This document shows, in pieces, positions 1-8,975 of a DNA stretch of 64,000 bases. The DNA is from Pseudocolwellia agarivorans. Lineage in GTDB: Bacteria; Pseudomonadota; Gammaproteobacteria; Enterobacterales; Alteromonadaceae. Numbering within the stretch: the first letter of the stretch is position 1; every line of letters starts with the position of its first letter. Made by a program: the position numbers and the translations under genes. Location of the stretch: the NCBI RefSeq assembly GCF_002000085.1, contig NZ_MUZU01000003.1:248001-312000 (forward strand), read 5' to 3'. The notes under the pieces were generated by a model, which saw only the letters and a program-made list of their open reading frames with translations, did no database searches and was not told where the DNA came from.

Positions 1-967
1 CCAATAACGCCATAGCATATTGATACTTGTCTGCCGTTGTAGTGCTTTTCCTAAGCTTTTTAGCTAAGCGACGAATACGGTCATACAAGCGTTCATTTTC
101 CGCCTTCATTTGAAAGCCGCTATAGGTAGCGGTACCTAAATAACTACGATTAAAAAACTCAACTCGCGTACCTTCAAAAGTAGGCGGTGCTAGCGTACTA
201 CGCTCAATTAACTCAAGGCCACTACGTGGATAACCAATATTTTGCACACGCGATATATTACGTACCGAACCATCAGTTGCTACATCGTGATCTACAATTA
301 AAAAATAAGGTCTACGGGTGAAATCAACCTCAGGACGACGAGAAAGTAACACGGCAGGATTGTCTGTTGGCTCTCGATCATATGTACTTAAACCATCATT
401 AAGTCCAAATGCATCAGACCCTTCCTGAAAATCTAAAGGTGTTGCATCGTTAGCAGAAAAATTTTGGCTGAAACTTTCAAACATCATTTCAGGATCTTGA
501 TAATTATTTTCAAGTTTGCCTTCTCCACCAAAAGTGATTTTTTGAGGGAGGTTTTCAGTAACAATAATGGGGAAATATTGCTGATTTGTGGTTTGTTTCC
601 CAAAGGTTTCTCTGAACACTAAAACAAGTTCATTGAAATAAGCTTGGTCCTCATTCGGCAAGCCCTTCAACATATCTTTTACAATTTTTTCAGCATCGTT
701 AAATTGATATTCAGCCGCTAAAGCAAACCAAATCATCGCCTGTAGCTTATCGGCTTTAGTGCCTAAGCCTTTGTAATACATAGTACCTAATTGGTAATAA
801 GCATGAGGACTACCTACGCCAGCAGCTTTTGAGTATTCTTTTTTAGCAAGTTCGTATTGTTGTGTAGAAAAGTAATCGTCTGCTTTAAAAACGTTAATAG
901 CTAAAGCAGGGAAGGAAAAAGCGATTGTAAAACAAACAACCGTCCATAAATTTTTATGAAAATCCAT
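1..967 (-). CDS. Sel1-repeat secreted protein, 3' end beyond the window
   Basis: Read leftward from an ATG at 967; no stop is reached before position 1, so about 322 codons are visible. The N-terminus is a signal peptide (MDFHKNLWTVVCF followed by a hydrophobic stretch ending near PALA). Residues about 25-90 carry Sel1/TPR-like helices (segments such as SPHAYYQLGTMYYKG and DKLQAMIWFALAAEY). A later region (VDHDVATDGSVRNIS, GYPRSGLELIE) weakly resembles the TonB C-terminal fold used by TonB-like energy transducers. A periplasmic scaffold or envelope protein is the safest reading; the TonB-like similarity is from memory of the family and is not certain. Confidence 0.6.
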   Translation of the reverse strand, partial: MDFHKNLWTVVCFTIAFSFPALAINVFKADDYFSTQQYELAKKEYSKAAGVGSPHAYYQLGTMYYKGLGTKADKLQAMIWFALAAEYQFNDAEKIVKDMLKGLPNEDQAYFNELVLVFRETFGKQTTNQQYFPIIVTENLPQKITFGGEGKLENNYQDPEMMFESFSQNFSANDATPLDFQEGSDAFGLNDGLSTYDREPTDNPAVLLSRRPEVDFTRRPYFLIVDHDVATDGSVRNISRVQNIGYPRSGLELIERSTLAPPTFEGTRVEFFNRSYLGTATYSGFQMKAENERLYDRIRRLAKKLRKSTTTADKYQYAMALL

Positions 968-1303
968 TTTAATTATTCTTATCATTATTTTTGTTTTATT
1001 AAATAATTATAGCCGTTAATTATCACTTAAAAAATACAATAAACTTAAAAACAAATGTAACTTAATTTTTCAACCAAAAACGTAAGCCATTGATTAAAAA
1101 CAAATATTTAAAAACTCATTAAAACTAAAAATAAATTAACCTATTTTATACAAAGAATAAATGGCCAGATTCACAAGCTCATCGTTCCAGGCTGAACCTA
1201 AGCACCTACTTCCTGTAGTTGAGGCATTTATTTTAATAATTAATTATCCTGATGATTAAATAAATAACGATGTAATTGACCATTTAGACGAGTATAAATA
1301 CAA
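968..1303. other. AT-rich intergenic region
   Basis: It holds the promoter side of the Sel1-type gene and no recognisable gene. A 33-codon ATG frame at 1161-1259 has no clear ribosome binding site and no recognised sequence, so I do not call it. Confidence 0.4.
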
Positions 1304-1339
1304 AAAAGCCAGCATATACCTTAATGGCAGCTGGCTTTA
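1304..1339 (-). terminator. Rho-independent terminator of the RRM gene
   Basis: AAAGCCAGC at 1305-1313 pairs with GCTGGCTTT at 1330-1338. On the minus strand the hairpin is followed by a T run, 24 bp after the RRM stop codon. Confidence 0.75.
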
Positions 1340-1362
1340 ACGTTACACAATAACTTTAAAGA

Positions 1363-1599
1363 TTACTGAGCGACTTTTACTCGAATTCTGTTACTAGCAA
1401 TTCTTTTTTCATGCAAACTAGATAATGCTTTTTTTGCTTCGCCTTCATTAGGCATTTCTACAAAAGCAAAACCTTTTGATTTACCCGTTTCTTGGTCTAA
1501 AACAAGTGTACATTCTGTAACAGAACCATGAGCAGTAAATAAAATACGAATTTCTTGTTCTGTGGTTGAACGAGAAAGGTTACGAACTAAAAGTTTCAT
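1363..1599 (-). CDS. Small RNA-binding protein with one RRM domain
   Basis: A 78-residue protein that is almost entirely one RNA recognition motif. RNP2 is LLVRNL near the N-terminus and RNP1 is KGFAFVEM in the middle. I start at the internal ATG giving MKLLVRNLSRS, since the 17 upstream codons are not part of the fold. Such single-RRM proteins in gammaproteobacteria are often cold-induced and are thought to bind RNA as chaperones, but the target cannot be read here. It is monocistronic, with a terminator directly downstream. Confidence 0.85.
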   Translation of the reverse strand: MKLLVRNLSRSTTEQEIRILFTAHGSVTECTLVLDQETGKSKGFAFVEMPNEGEAKKALSSLHEKRIASNRIRVKVAQ

Positions 1600-1692
1600 A
1601 ATTAACCATTGGTGTGTTTCTTCTGCTGCAATTGTCTCACAAATACTCAACAGACTATATTCATTTGTGTATTTTATGAAAAATCTTCCTAC

Positions 1693-2670
1693 TTACTCTA
1701 TAACAGTCGCTTTATTATTTAGCGTATTAAAAAAGGTTTTTATTTCGTTAATTTCGTCTTTATTTAATTTAATGCCTAGCTGGTGCCAACCAGTATCTTC
1801 AATCGCTTGTTCTACCGTTGTTGCTGCTCCGTCGTGAAAGTAAGGTGCTGTGTTTAATATATTACGCAACGATGGAACTTTGAAAAAGTAGTTGTCGCCT
1901 GCTTTATCGGTGATAGCTCCTACGCCTTTATCTATTTTATTTGGATACGGATGAACGATGCCCATTTTCATAAACAACTGCCCTCCCAATAAAGGTCCGT
2001 TATGACAAGCCACACAACCTTTTTCGATAAAGGTGGTTAATCCTGATTTTTCTTCTGTGGTTATCGCCTTTTTGTCACCTAGCAAATATTCATCGAATCT
2101 GTCTTTAGTGATTAAAGTGCGCTGAAATGCCGCTAACGTTTTTGATATGTTTTTGATATTTATCGGCGTGGTCTCTAGAGGAAAAGCTTGTTTGAATTCG
2201 GTTAAATATCCTTTGTTGCTCAAACGGCTAGATACTTCTTTTTCAGAAGGCATAGCCATTTCTTTGGGATTAAATAAGGGAAATTTAACTTGTTGTTCTA
2301 GTGTTTTAGCTCGTCCATCCCAAAACTGAGCAACCTGCATACCCGCATTCCATGTAGAAGGGGAATTGCGTGTGCCAAATTTACCTAAAGCACCTATCGG
2401 CACGATCAGGTTATCGACTCCTGAAGCGTTATTAATAAGGTTATGACAGCTATTACATGACTGGGTTTGGTTTACTGAAAGCGCTGCTTCAAAGTACAGC
2501 TTTTTACCTAAGTTTATTTGTTGTGTCGTGTCCGTTTCGCTACCTTGCATAACCTTTGGAAGTGGTGCGAAAAACGATAAGGATACTGGGTTAATCGTGT
2601 TATTTGCGTAACTTTTACTTAAGGTAAGTAAAATAAGAAAGAGATAAAGTAACAGCGTTTTTTTATTCAT
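1693..2670 (-). CDS. Di-haem cytochrome c peroxidase (CcpA/MauG superfamily)
   Basis: A 325-residue exported protein: signal peptide in residues 1-22, then two c-type haem motifs, CNSCH at 72-76 and CVACH at 219-223. This spacing is the normal layout of bacterial cytochrome c peroxidases, which reduce hydrogen peroxide in the periplasm with electrons from small cytochromes or cupredoxins. The partial motif NSPSTWNAG is typical of the family. It lies directly downstream of the exported catalase-peroxidase gene but is separated from it by a terminator, so the two form a peroxide-defence cluster rather than one operon. MauG-type functions cannot be excluded. Confidence 0.85.
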   Translation of the reverse strand: MNKKTLLLYLFLILLTLSKSYANNTINPVSLSFFAPLPKVMQGSETDTTQQINLGKKLYFEAALSVNQTQSCNSCHNLINNASGVDNLIVPIGALGKFGTRNSPSTWNAGMQVAQFWDGRAKTLEQQVKFPLFNPKEMAMPSEKEVSSRLSNKGYLTEFKQAFPLETTPINIKNISKTLAAFQRTLITKDRFDEYLLGDKKAITTEEKSGLTTFIEKGCVACHNGPLLGGQLFMKMGIVHPYPNKIDKGVGAITDKAGDNYFFKVPSLRNILNTAPYFHDGAATTVEQAIEDTGWHQLGIKLNKDEINEIKTFFNTLNNKATVIE

Positions 2671-2730
2671 AATTTTTAATGTACAGTTTTAATATACTGT
2701 TTTTAATGTAATTAATTTTCTGTAATAAAA

Positions 2731-2768
2731 AAAAGAGTTAGCACATAAGTATCGGCACTAACTCTTTT
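2731..2768 (-). terminator. Terminator after katG
   Basis: AAAAGAGTTAG at 2731-2741 and CTAACTCTTTT at 2758-2768 form a perfect stem. On the minus strand a T run follows. It separates katG from the downstream peroxidase gene. Confidence 0.75.
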
Positions 2769-2799
2769 TATTTTATATCATGGTATTAACCTTTCAGCT

Positions 2800-5019
2800 C
2801 TATTTCAGGTCAAAGCGATCTAACTTCATCACTTTATCCCAAGCACTTACAAAGTCGTTTACAAACTTTTTATCGGCATCGGCAGAAGCATATACTTCAG
2901 CAATGGCTCTTAATTCAGAACTTGAGCCAAAAATAAGATCAACAGGTGTTGCCTTCCATTTTAACTCTCCTGAAGCACGGTCACGTCCTTCATAAATACC
3001 ATTGTTAGATTTAGCCTTAACCCATTTATTCGACATATCTAATAAGTTAACAAAGAAGTCGTTAGTTAAAACGCCCGGTTTGTCTGTAAATATACCTAAA
3101 GATGAACCATCAAAGTTAGCGTTTAACGCACGCATACCACCAACAAGTACCGTCATTTCAGGAACATTTAAACCAAGTAAACTTGCTTTATCTACTAACA
3201 TTTCTGTTGGCGACATATAGCTTTCGTCGCTGTAGTAGTTACGGAATCCGTCAGCATCTGGCTTTAAGTAATTAAACGACTTAACTTCTGTATTGGCTTG
3301 CGTTGCATCGGCACGGCCTGCTTTAAATGGTACTTCAACTTTATACCCTGCTTGTTTTGCTGCGCTTTCTACTGCGGCTGCGCCACCTAGTACAATAATG
3401 TCTGCTAACGATATTTGTGTACGAGACGATTTTTTATTGAACTGTTGTTGAATCGATTCAAGTTTAGCTAATACTCTGTTTAGTTCTTTAGGATTATTTA
3501 CTTCCCAATTTACTTGCGGTTCAAGTTTAATACGCGCACCGTTAGCACCACCACGCATGTCAGTCACTCGATGGCTAGAGGCTGCTGCCCATGCCGTTCT
3601 TACTAATTCAGACGTTGTTAAACCAGAATCAAGAATTGTAGTTTTAAGCCTAGTGATATCTTTATCAGTCACTAGCTTATACGTAATTTCTGGAATAGGG
3701 TCTTGCCATGAAAGTACTTCGCTTGGTATGTCTGAACCCACATATCTTGCACGAGGTCCCATGTCACGATGCGTTAACTTAAACCATGCTTTAGCAAAGG
3801 CTTTATCAAACTCACGTGTGTCTTCTCTGAAACGTTCAACAATTTTACGGAACTCTGGATCTTCTTTTAACGCAATATCGGTTGTAAACATCATAGGGGC
3901 ATGACGTTTGCCCGGAATATGCGCATCAGGCACTAAGTTAGCTGCTGCTGGATTGTCAGGCTTCCATTGAATCGCGCCAGCAGGGCTGTTAGTTTGTACC
4001 CAGTTAAAGTTCATTAAGTTATCTAAAAAGTTAGACGACCACTTTGTTGGTGTAACCGTCCAAGCACCTTCTAAACCACTGCCTGAAGCATCAGCGCCAA
4101 CACCTGTACCACATTTATTTTTCCAGCCTAAGCCTTGTTCTTCAATTGGCGCGGCACCTGGCTCAACATCTAAACATTCAGATTTTTTAGCTCCATGAGC
4201 TTTACCTAGCGTATGACCACCGGCAATTAAAGCAACAATTTCTTCATCATTCATTGCCATACGCCCGAACGATGTTCTAATATCTTTTGCTGCTAATAAT
4301 GGATCAGGTACACCATGCGGACCTACTGGGTTAACATAAATCAACCCCATTTCCATTGCACCTAATGGCTTTTTAAGTTTACCGTTTTTATCTCTTCGTT
4401 TGTCGGTCAGCATTTTTTTCTCAGGTCCCCAATATACTAAATCAGGTTCCCAATCATCGGCTCTACCGCCAGCAAAACCGAAAGTTTTAAAGCCCATAGA
4501 TTCAAGTGCAACGTTACCCGAAAGCACCATTAAATCTGCCCACGAAATTTGACGACCGTATTTTTGTTTTACAGGCCAAAGTAATCTACGTGCTTTGTCT
4601 AGGTTTACATTGTCTGGCCAGCTGTTTAGCGGATCAAATCGTTGTTGTCCGCCCGATGCTCCGCCACGTCCGTCGTGTACGCGGTAAACACCTGAGCTAT
4701 GCCAAGCCATGCGGATCATTAATGGTCCGTAATGTCCCCAATCAGCAGGCCACCAAGCTTTAGAATCAACTAAAGTGGTTTGAATATCTTTTTTCAACAT
4801 CGCTATATCTATTTTTGCAAATTCTTTAGGGTAATTAAATTCATCACCATAAGGATTAGATTCAGCGCCGTGTTGACGTAACGGGCTAAGATTTAACTGT
4901 TCTGGCCACCAAAATTGATTGGTTTTAGCTTCACTTTCAGCAAAAGCTGTTGACGTGAAAGCCATAGAAGAAACAGCAACTGAAATTGCCGCCGTTATTG
5001 GAAGTGCTTTTTTTAACAT
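2800..5019 (-). CDS. katG: Catalase-peroxidase with signal peptide (exported KatG)
   Basis: 739 residues from the ATG giving MLKKALPIT; a GAGGG ribosome binding site precedes it, whereas the ATG eight codons upstream has none. Residues 1-27 are a signal peptide ending in STAFA, so the enzyme should be periplasmic, like E. coli KatP rather than cytoplasmic KatG. The distal haem pocket Arg-x2-Trp-His lies in RMAWHSS (about 103-107), the proximal His in [10 protein letters not shown] (about 275), and the Tyr of the Met-Tyr-Trp adduct in [10 protein letters not shown]. The C-terminal degenerate peroxidase domain is complete. Divergent oxyR suggests peroxide-inducible control. Confidence 0.95.
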   Translation of the reverse strand: MLKKALPITAAISVAVSSMAFTSTAFAESEAKTNQFWWPEQLNLSPLRQHGAESNPYGDEFNYPKEFAKIDIAMLKKDIQTTLVDSKAWWPADWGHYGPLMIRMAWHSSGVYRVHDGRGGASGGQQRFDPLNSWPDNVNLDKARRLLWPVKQKYGRQISWADLMVLSGNVALESMGFKTFGFAGGRADDWEPDLVYWGPEKKMLTDKRRDKNGKLKKPLGAMEMGLIYVNPVGPHGVPDPLLAAKDIRTSFGRMAMNDEEIVALIAGGHTLGKAHGAKKSECLDVEPGAAPIEEQGLGWKNKCGTGVGADASGSGLEGAWTVTPTKWSSNFLDNLMNFNWVQTNSPAGAIQWKPDNPAAANLVPDAHIPGKRHAPMMFTTDIALKEDPEFRKIVERFREDTREFDKAFAKAWFKLTHRDMGPRARYVGSDIPSEVLSWQDPIPEITYKLVTDKDITRLKTTILDSGLTTSELVRTAWAAASSHRVTDMRGGANGARIKLEPQVNWEVNNPKELNRVLAKLESIQQQFNKKSSRTQISLADIIVLGGAAAVESAAKQAGYKVEVPFKAGRADATQANTEVKSFNYLKPDADGFRNYYSDESYMSPTEMLVDKASLLGLNVPEMTVLVGGMRALNANFDGSSLGIFTDKPGVLTNDFFVNLLDMSNKWVKAKSNNGIYEGRDRASGELKWKATPVDLIFGSSSELRAIAEVYASADADKKFVNDFVSAWDKVMKLDRFDLK

Positions 5020-5311
5020 GGTTAATCCCTCGTATTTCATCACTTTGTGTTAATTTGTTGTAGAAGTAATTTTCTGAATAAAGTGTAAATACGAGAGTAT
5101 GTTTTGGATATTTGATTAACTGGAAGATAATGTTCTGTTTTTTGAATGAATGGAGTTTTTTCCTTTTAAATTATAGACTTGTTTTAATTTACAATTGATG
5201 TTTTGTATTTGTCATCCTATTCACTCCCCATAAACCACTGCCATTATTAGATAAAATTGATTAAAGTATCGATTACGTTCCGTTAAAACTAACATCAACT
5301 AGCATCAAATT
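5020..5311. promoter_or_regulatory. Divergent katG-oxyR control region
   Basis: This 292-bp AT-rich gap separates the divergent katG and oxyR starts. In the family, OxyR binds such gaps to activate katG and repress itself. I could not place an OxyR site with confidence by eye. Confidence 0.45.
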
Positions 5312-6226
5312 ATGATTTCATTCAAACAACTATATTATGCCTTGGCGATTGAAAAAACCTTACATTTCAAAAAAGCGGCTGAAGCTTGCAACGTTTCGCA
5401 ATCAGCCCTTAGTACGGCAATAACCGAGCTTGAAAAGCAACTGGGGGTTACTATATTTGAGCGTAATAACAAACAAGTGCTTGTTACTCATAATGGGCAG
5501 CTGATTCTTACTAAAGCCAAAAAAGTAAAGCTTGAGTTAGATGAACTTTTACAAATATCGCAAACCAATAAACAACCTTTTTCTAACCCCATGAGTATTG
5601 GGGTTATTCCTACTATTGGCCCTTACCTTTTACCTAAAGTACTACCAGAAGTTAGAAAGCAACACCCAGATTTTAAATTAAGAATTATTGAAGAACAGTC
5701 TCACACCTTAGTAGATATGGTACGAACAGGCGACATCGATGCGGCTATACTCGCTCTACCTTTTCCTATTGAAGGGCTAATGAGTTTTAATTTTTGGAAA
5801 GAAGATTTTTACTGGATATGCCACAAAGATGAATGCCCAAGTAAGCTCCAAGAGATTACCAGCGAAGAATTAGAAATCGAAAAACTGATGCTATTAAAAG
5901 ACGGACATTGCTTAAAAGAACATGCGCTCGCCGCTTGTAGCTTGCAAAATCAAACACAAAAATCAGACTTTGACTCAGCTACTCTACATACATTAATTCA
6001 AATGGTTGCAGGTAAGCTCGGTACAACATTGGTACCACATATGGCTTTAGATCAATTGATACACAACGAGTCTGAACTTAGAGCAATTCATTTAAATGAA
6101 CCTAGCCCGCACCGCTCTATCGCCTTGGTAATAAGACCTAATTACGTAAGAACTAATGAAGTAACTGCCCTGATGAATATTTTTACAGAGCAGTTAACCA
6201 ATAAGTGGGGATTGGCTCAAAAGTAA
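5312..6226 (+). CDS. oxyR: Hydrogen-peroxide sensor OxyR (LysR family)
   Basis: 304 residues with an N-terminal winged helix (residues 1-60, MISFKQLYYALAIEKT) and a LysR substrate domain. The redox cysteines are present: C200 in DGHC and C209 in ALAAC, nine residues apart like C199 and C208 of E. coli OxyR. Oxidation forms a disulphide that turns the protein into an activator of peroxide-defence genes. Its position back to back with katG is the usual OxyR arrangement and supports the call over other LysR proteins. Confidence 0.93.
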   Translation: MISFKQLYYALAIEKTLHFKKAAEACNVSQSALSTAITELEKQLGVTIFERNNKQVLVTHNGQLILTKAKKVKLELDELLQISQTNKQPFSNPMSIGVIPTIGPYLLPKVLPEVRKQHPDFKLRIIEEQSHTLVDMVRTGDIDAAILALPFPIEGLMSFNFWKEDFYWICHKDECPSKLQEITSEELEIEKLMLLKDGHCLKEHALAACSLQNQTQKSDFDSATLHTLIQMVAGKLGTTLVPHMALDQLIHNESELRAIHLNEPSPHRSIALVIRPNYVRTNEVTALMNIFTEQLTNKWGLAQK

Positions 6227-6496
6227 TGTTTATTCAATTACATAAACGTGATTATGCGGCTATATTGAAAAGCCTTGAAGCCTTAATTAATAGGTCGACA
6301 TACTTTGTGATAAGTTGGCAATTAAAAAGAAAAGTATAATGAAAAAGTTGTCACACCATAATTTAAAAACACTCAATCTTCATTTATAACAATACAAAGA
6401 AAATAATGATAATGACTAAAGGCTTTATAGTGATATTATGGGCTATTACATTCTCTTAAATTATCTACCCATGTTAGTTTTAATACCTAAGACAGG

Positions 6497-7180
6497 TTGC
6501 TGTTGACCTTACTTCATACCATTCATTCTGGCGATACAACATCGCTTTTTGAATCAATCACAAACGACATTATGGATAAGGGCTATAGCATTCGCCCTTA
6601 TGCTTTACCTGAAAACTTAGCTCAATTGTTACTGCAACACGTTACGGTTATGTCTGACGAAAATTTTAAACGTGCAGGTATTGGCCGTGCTCAAGATCAT
6701 ACCGTTAACGACTTTGTTCGCACTGACGAAATATGTTGGATAACAGGCAACAGTGAAGCTGGTAGCGCTTGGATTAAGTGGACAGAGTCATTACGTGTTT
6801 TTTTAAACAAACGCTTATTTCTTGGATTGTTTTCGTTTGAAAGTCATTTTGCACATTATGCCAAAGGCGACTTTTACAAAAAGCATAAAGACGCTTTTAA
6901 AGGCGAAGATAACCGCATGTTATCGGTGGTGGTTTACCTTAATCAATTTTGGTCGCCTGACGATGGTGGCGAATTAGTGATTTACGATAATCAAGCCGAA
7001 GCGTCTACAATTATTGATAACAGCGTGATTAAAGTAACCCCTAATTTTGGTACTATCGTGGTGTTTTTAAGTGAAGACTTTCCACATGAAGTACTGCCTG
7101 CCAATAGAGATCGTTATTCAATTGCCGGCTGGTTTAGGTTGAATAACAGCATTGCGAATAATATTGATCCGCCAAGCTAA
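6497..7180 (+). CDS. 2-oxoglutarate/Fe(II) dioxygenase, prolyl-4-hydroxylase-like
   Basis: About 205-227 residues of the P4Hc type. The iron ligands are the His and Asp of the HKD triplet (KKHKDAFKG) and the distal His in FPHEVLPA; the 2-oxoglutarate-binding Arg is in RYSIAGWFR. The protein resembles the PiuC/YbiX group of small dioxygenases, but its substrate is unknown. The start is uncertain: the frame opens with TTG codons at 6497 and 6503, and the first in-frame ATG (MDKGYSI) would remove the first helix. The gap 6227-6496 before it shows no other gene. Confidence 0.75.
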   Translation: MLLTLLHTIHSGDTTSLFESITNDIMDKGYSIRPYALPENLAQLLLQHVTVMSDENFKRAGIGRAQDHTVNDFVRTDEICWITGNSEAGSAWIKWTESLRVFLNKRLFLGLFSFESHFAHYAKGDFYKKHKDAFKGEDNRMLSVVVYLNQFWSPDDGGELVIYDNQAEASTIIDNSVIKVTPNFGTIVVFLSEDFPHEVLPANRDRYSIAGWFRLNNSIANNIDPPS

Positions 7181-7219
7181 GTTTTGTGGATATCAGCCAT
7201 TACGTCTGAATTAACAATA

Positions 7220-7460
7220 TCATCCTTGTGGAAATTTTTGCTTCTGGTGTAAAACACGCATAATTCGGATTGTTTTTCCATCAACCCAATAAGATACAAT
7301 CATTGAAACTTCAGGAATAATTAATAATCGCCCTCGAAATAGATCTCTTTGAACACCCATTAATGGGTGTTTGAGTAGACTTTTAACTTTAGCTTCAATA
7401 ATTTGATCTTTTTTTCAGCTGAACAGGGGTAAAATCAAAAATACAGTTATACCTGCCCTC
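7220..7460 (-). pseudogene. Decayed ParE/RelE-type toxin gene
   Basis: Read leftward from the antitoxin stop, one frame gives GRYNCIFDFTPVQLKK. After a run of seven A (minus strand) it must shift by one base to continue as DQIIEAKVKSLLKHP and then RGRLLIIPEVSMIVSYW and IRIMRVLHQKQKF before TGA at 7220-7222. Six A would restore one frame. No ATG, GTG or TTG precedes the reading frame after the stop that ends the upstream gene. The C-terminal pattern (LLIIPEVSMIVSYWVDG, IRIMRVLH) is typical of the ParE/RelE fold. A sequencing error in the A tract would explain the shift but not the missing start. Confidence 0.7.
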
Positions 7461-7687
7461 TAATTACGAAGCTTCTGTTTTCGATCTTCCATCTGAGCTT
7501 TAGCATCATCATGTGCGACAAAACGAGCTTTACCACTATCAAATTTATTAAATGCCGCATTTATTTGTTCTGATAACCATGCATCATGACCCATAGATTT
7601 TCGTTGCTTTTCAGCTCCCCTTTCAGCCATTAACTGTGCTAAACGTTTGGTTTCTTCATCAAGTCTAAACTGAATACGAGTGTCCAT
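7460..7687 (-). CDS. RelB/ParD-like antitoxin
   Basis: 75 residues. The N-terminus MDTRIQFRLDEETKRLAQLMAE has the alternating beta strand then helix of a ribbon-helix-helix DNA-binding domain, and the tail is charged and probably binds the toxin. The downstream toxin frame is broken, so this antitoxin may be an orphan that survives because it regulates itself or protects against related toxins. The family is inferred from layout and fold pattern. Confidence 0.65.
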   Translation of the reverse strand: MDTRIQFRLDEETKRLAQLMAERGAEKQRKSMGHDAWLSEQINAAFNKFDSGKARFVAHDDAKAQMEDRKQKLRN

Positions 7688-7750
7688 TGTAAGTGACCTT
7701 TTTACGTTTTTGTACCTACAATGTTAGCGCCTGCGAAACGTCAAGGAAAC

Positions 7751-8221
7751 CTACAAACCTAACTCAGACAAGCTTGGAAAATCATCAGGTCGAACTGCGC
7801 CTTCCCATATGAATAATCGTTCTTTCTCGGTAATAGCTAAGTCGTTTATACACGCGAAGCGTTTACGCATTAAACCTAATTCATCAAATTCCCAGTTTTC
7901 GTTACCGTAAGCCCTGAACCATTGGTTTTCGGCATTTCGGTATTCGTAAGCAAAGCGTACTGCAATACGGTTTTCGGTAAATGCCCATAACTCTTTGATC
8001 AGCTTGTAGTCTAGCTCTTGTTGCCATTTACTTGTTAAAAACTCAACGATTTCGTCTCTGCCATTAATAAAGCTTGAGCGGTTGCGCCATTGACTATCTG
8101 CGCTATAAGCGAGAGACACTTTAAGTGGGTCTTTATTGTTCCAGCCATTTTCGGCGGCTCTTACTTTTATTTTTGCGCTATCTGCATCGAAGGGAGGTAA
8201 AGGTGGGCGTGAATTTTCCAT
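7751..8221 (-). CDS. DUF1348 protein (NTF2-like fold)
   Basis: About 157 residues starting at [12 protein letters not shown]; the better-spaced GGA supports this ATG over one three codons upstream. The body ([58 protein letters not shown]) matches the conserved small DUF1348 family, which has a cone-shaped NTF2-like fold. Its biochemical function is not established. It is divergent from a TetR gene with a clear dyad between them, so it is the probable target of that regulator. Confidence 0.85.
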   Translation of the reverse strand: MENSRPPLPPFDADSAKIKVRAAENGWNNKDPLKVSLAYSADSQWRNRSSFINGRDEIVEFLTSKWQQELDYKLIKELWAFTENRIAVRFAYEYRNAENQWFRAYGNENWEFDELGLMRKRFACINDLAITEKERLFIWEGAVRPDDFPSLSELGL

Positions 8222-8269
8222 TGTAATCATTCCAAATAGTAAATTAATAAAACAAAAAGTAGAACACTC

Positions 8270-8295
8270 TGTCTACCATTGAGTTATGGTAGACA
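8270..8295. promoter_or_regulatory. TetR-type dyad operator
   Basis: TGTCTACCAT at 8270-8279 and its exact complement ATGGTAGACA at 8286-8295, six bases apart, lie between the divergent DUF1348 and TetR genes. Length and position fit autoregulation plus control of the DUF1348 gene. Confidence 0.75.
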
Positions 8296-8352
8296 ACTTT
8301 GTATACTTACGCAACATTTTTATTTACCACCCTCCTTAATTGGAATTAATTT

Positions 8353-8937
8353 ATGTCTGTAGCAAAAGCCAATGATAAACGCGTACAATTAGTTAATACC
8401 GCCTTACAGCTGTTTTATCAGCAAGGTATTCATGCCATTGGTATTAACGAAATATTGGCTAAGTCAGGCATTGCTAAAAAAACCTTATATAACCACTTTG
8501 CGAGTAAAGAGGCTTTGATACAAGCGTGTGTAATAGAGCGCGACAAACGTTTTATGCAATGGTTTAAAGCACGTTGTAGCAACACAAGTTCTACTGCTGA
8601 GTTTGTTGAACATCTGTTTAATGCATTGCATGATTGGATTAATAATCGCGAAACGATTTTAGAAAAATTTGATGGCTGTTTTTTTGTCAATACCGCTGCT
8701 GAATATGGCGATACAGGTAGTGAAATTTATCAATTATGTTTGCAGCATAAACTTAATATTAAGCAGTTTTTTCAACAACAACTAGCTATAAATATTAGTG
8801 ATACAAAACAAGTAAATAGTTTAACTGATTTATTGGTACAGCTTAAAGAAGGCGTTATTAACTGCGCTTATGTAATGGATGATAAAGAAGCGGCATTAAA
8901 AGCAAAGCAACTCGCCTTAACGTTTTTAAAACATTAG
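8353..8937 (+). CDS. TetR/AcrR family repressor
   Basis: 194 residues with a typical N-terminal TetR helix-turn-helix (residues about 8-55; HAIGINEILAKSGIAKKTLYNHFASKEALI) and a variable ligand-binding C-terminal half. The ligand cannot be told. The perfect 10-bp inverted repeat just upstream is the likely operator for this gene and the divergent DUF1348 gene. Confidence 0.9.
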   Translation: MSVAKANDKRVQLVNTALQLFYQQGIHAIGINEILAKSGIAKKTLYNHFASKEALIQACVIERDKRFMQWFKARCSNTSSTAEFVEHLFNALHDWINNRETILEKFDGCFFVNTAAEYGDTGSEIYQLCLQHKLNIKQFFQQQLAINISDTKQVNSLTDLLVQLKEGVINCAYVMDDKEAALKAKQLALTFLKH

Positions 8938-8975
8938 TCTTACTTAATTTTCTGGTTTATCACGCTAAAAAACAA

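Noticed and set aside
1161-1259. 33-codon ATG frame upstream of the RRM gene.
   Set aside because: No ribosome binding site or recognised sequence.
3557-3904. Long open frames on the strand opposite katG and other large genes.
   Set aside because: They are antisense shadows of well-supported genes and show no protein-like features.
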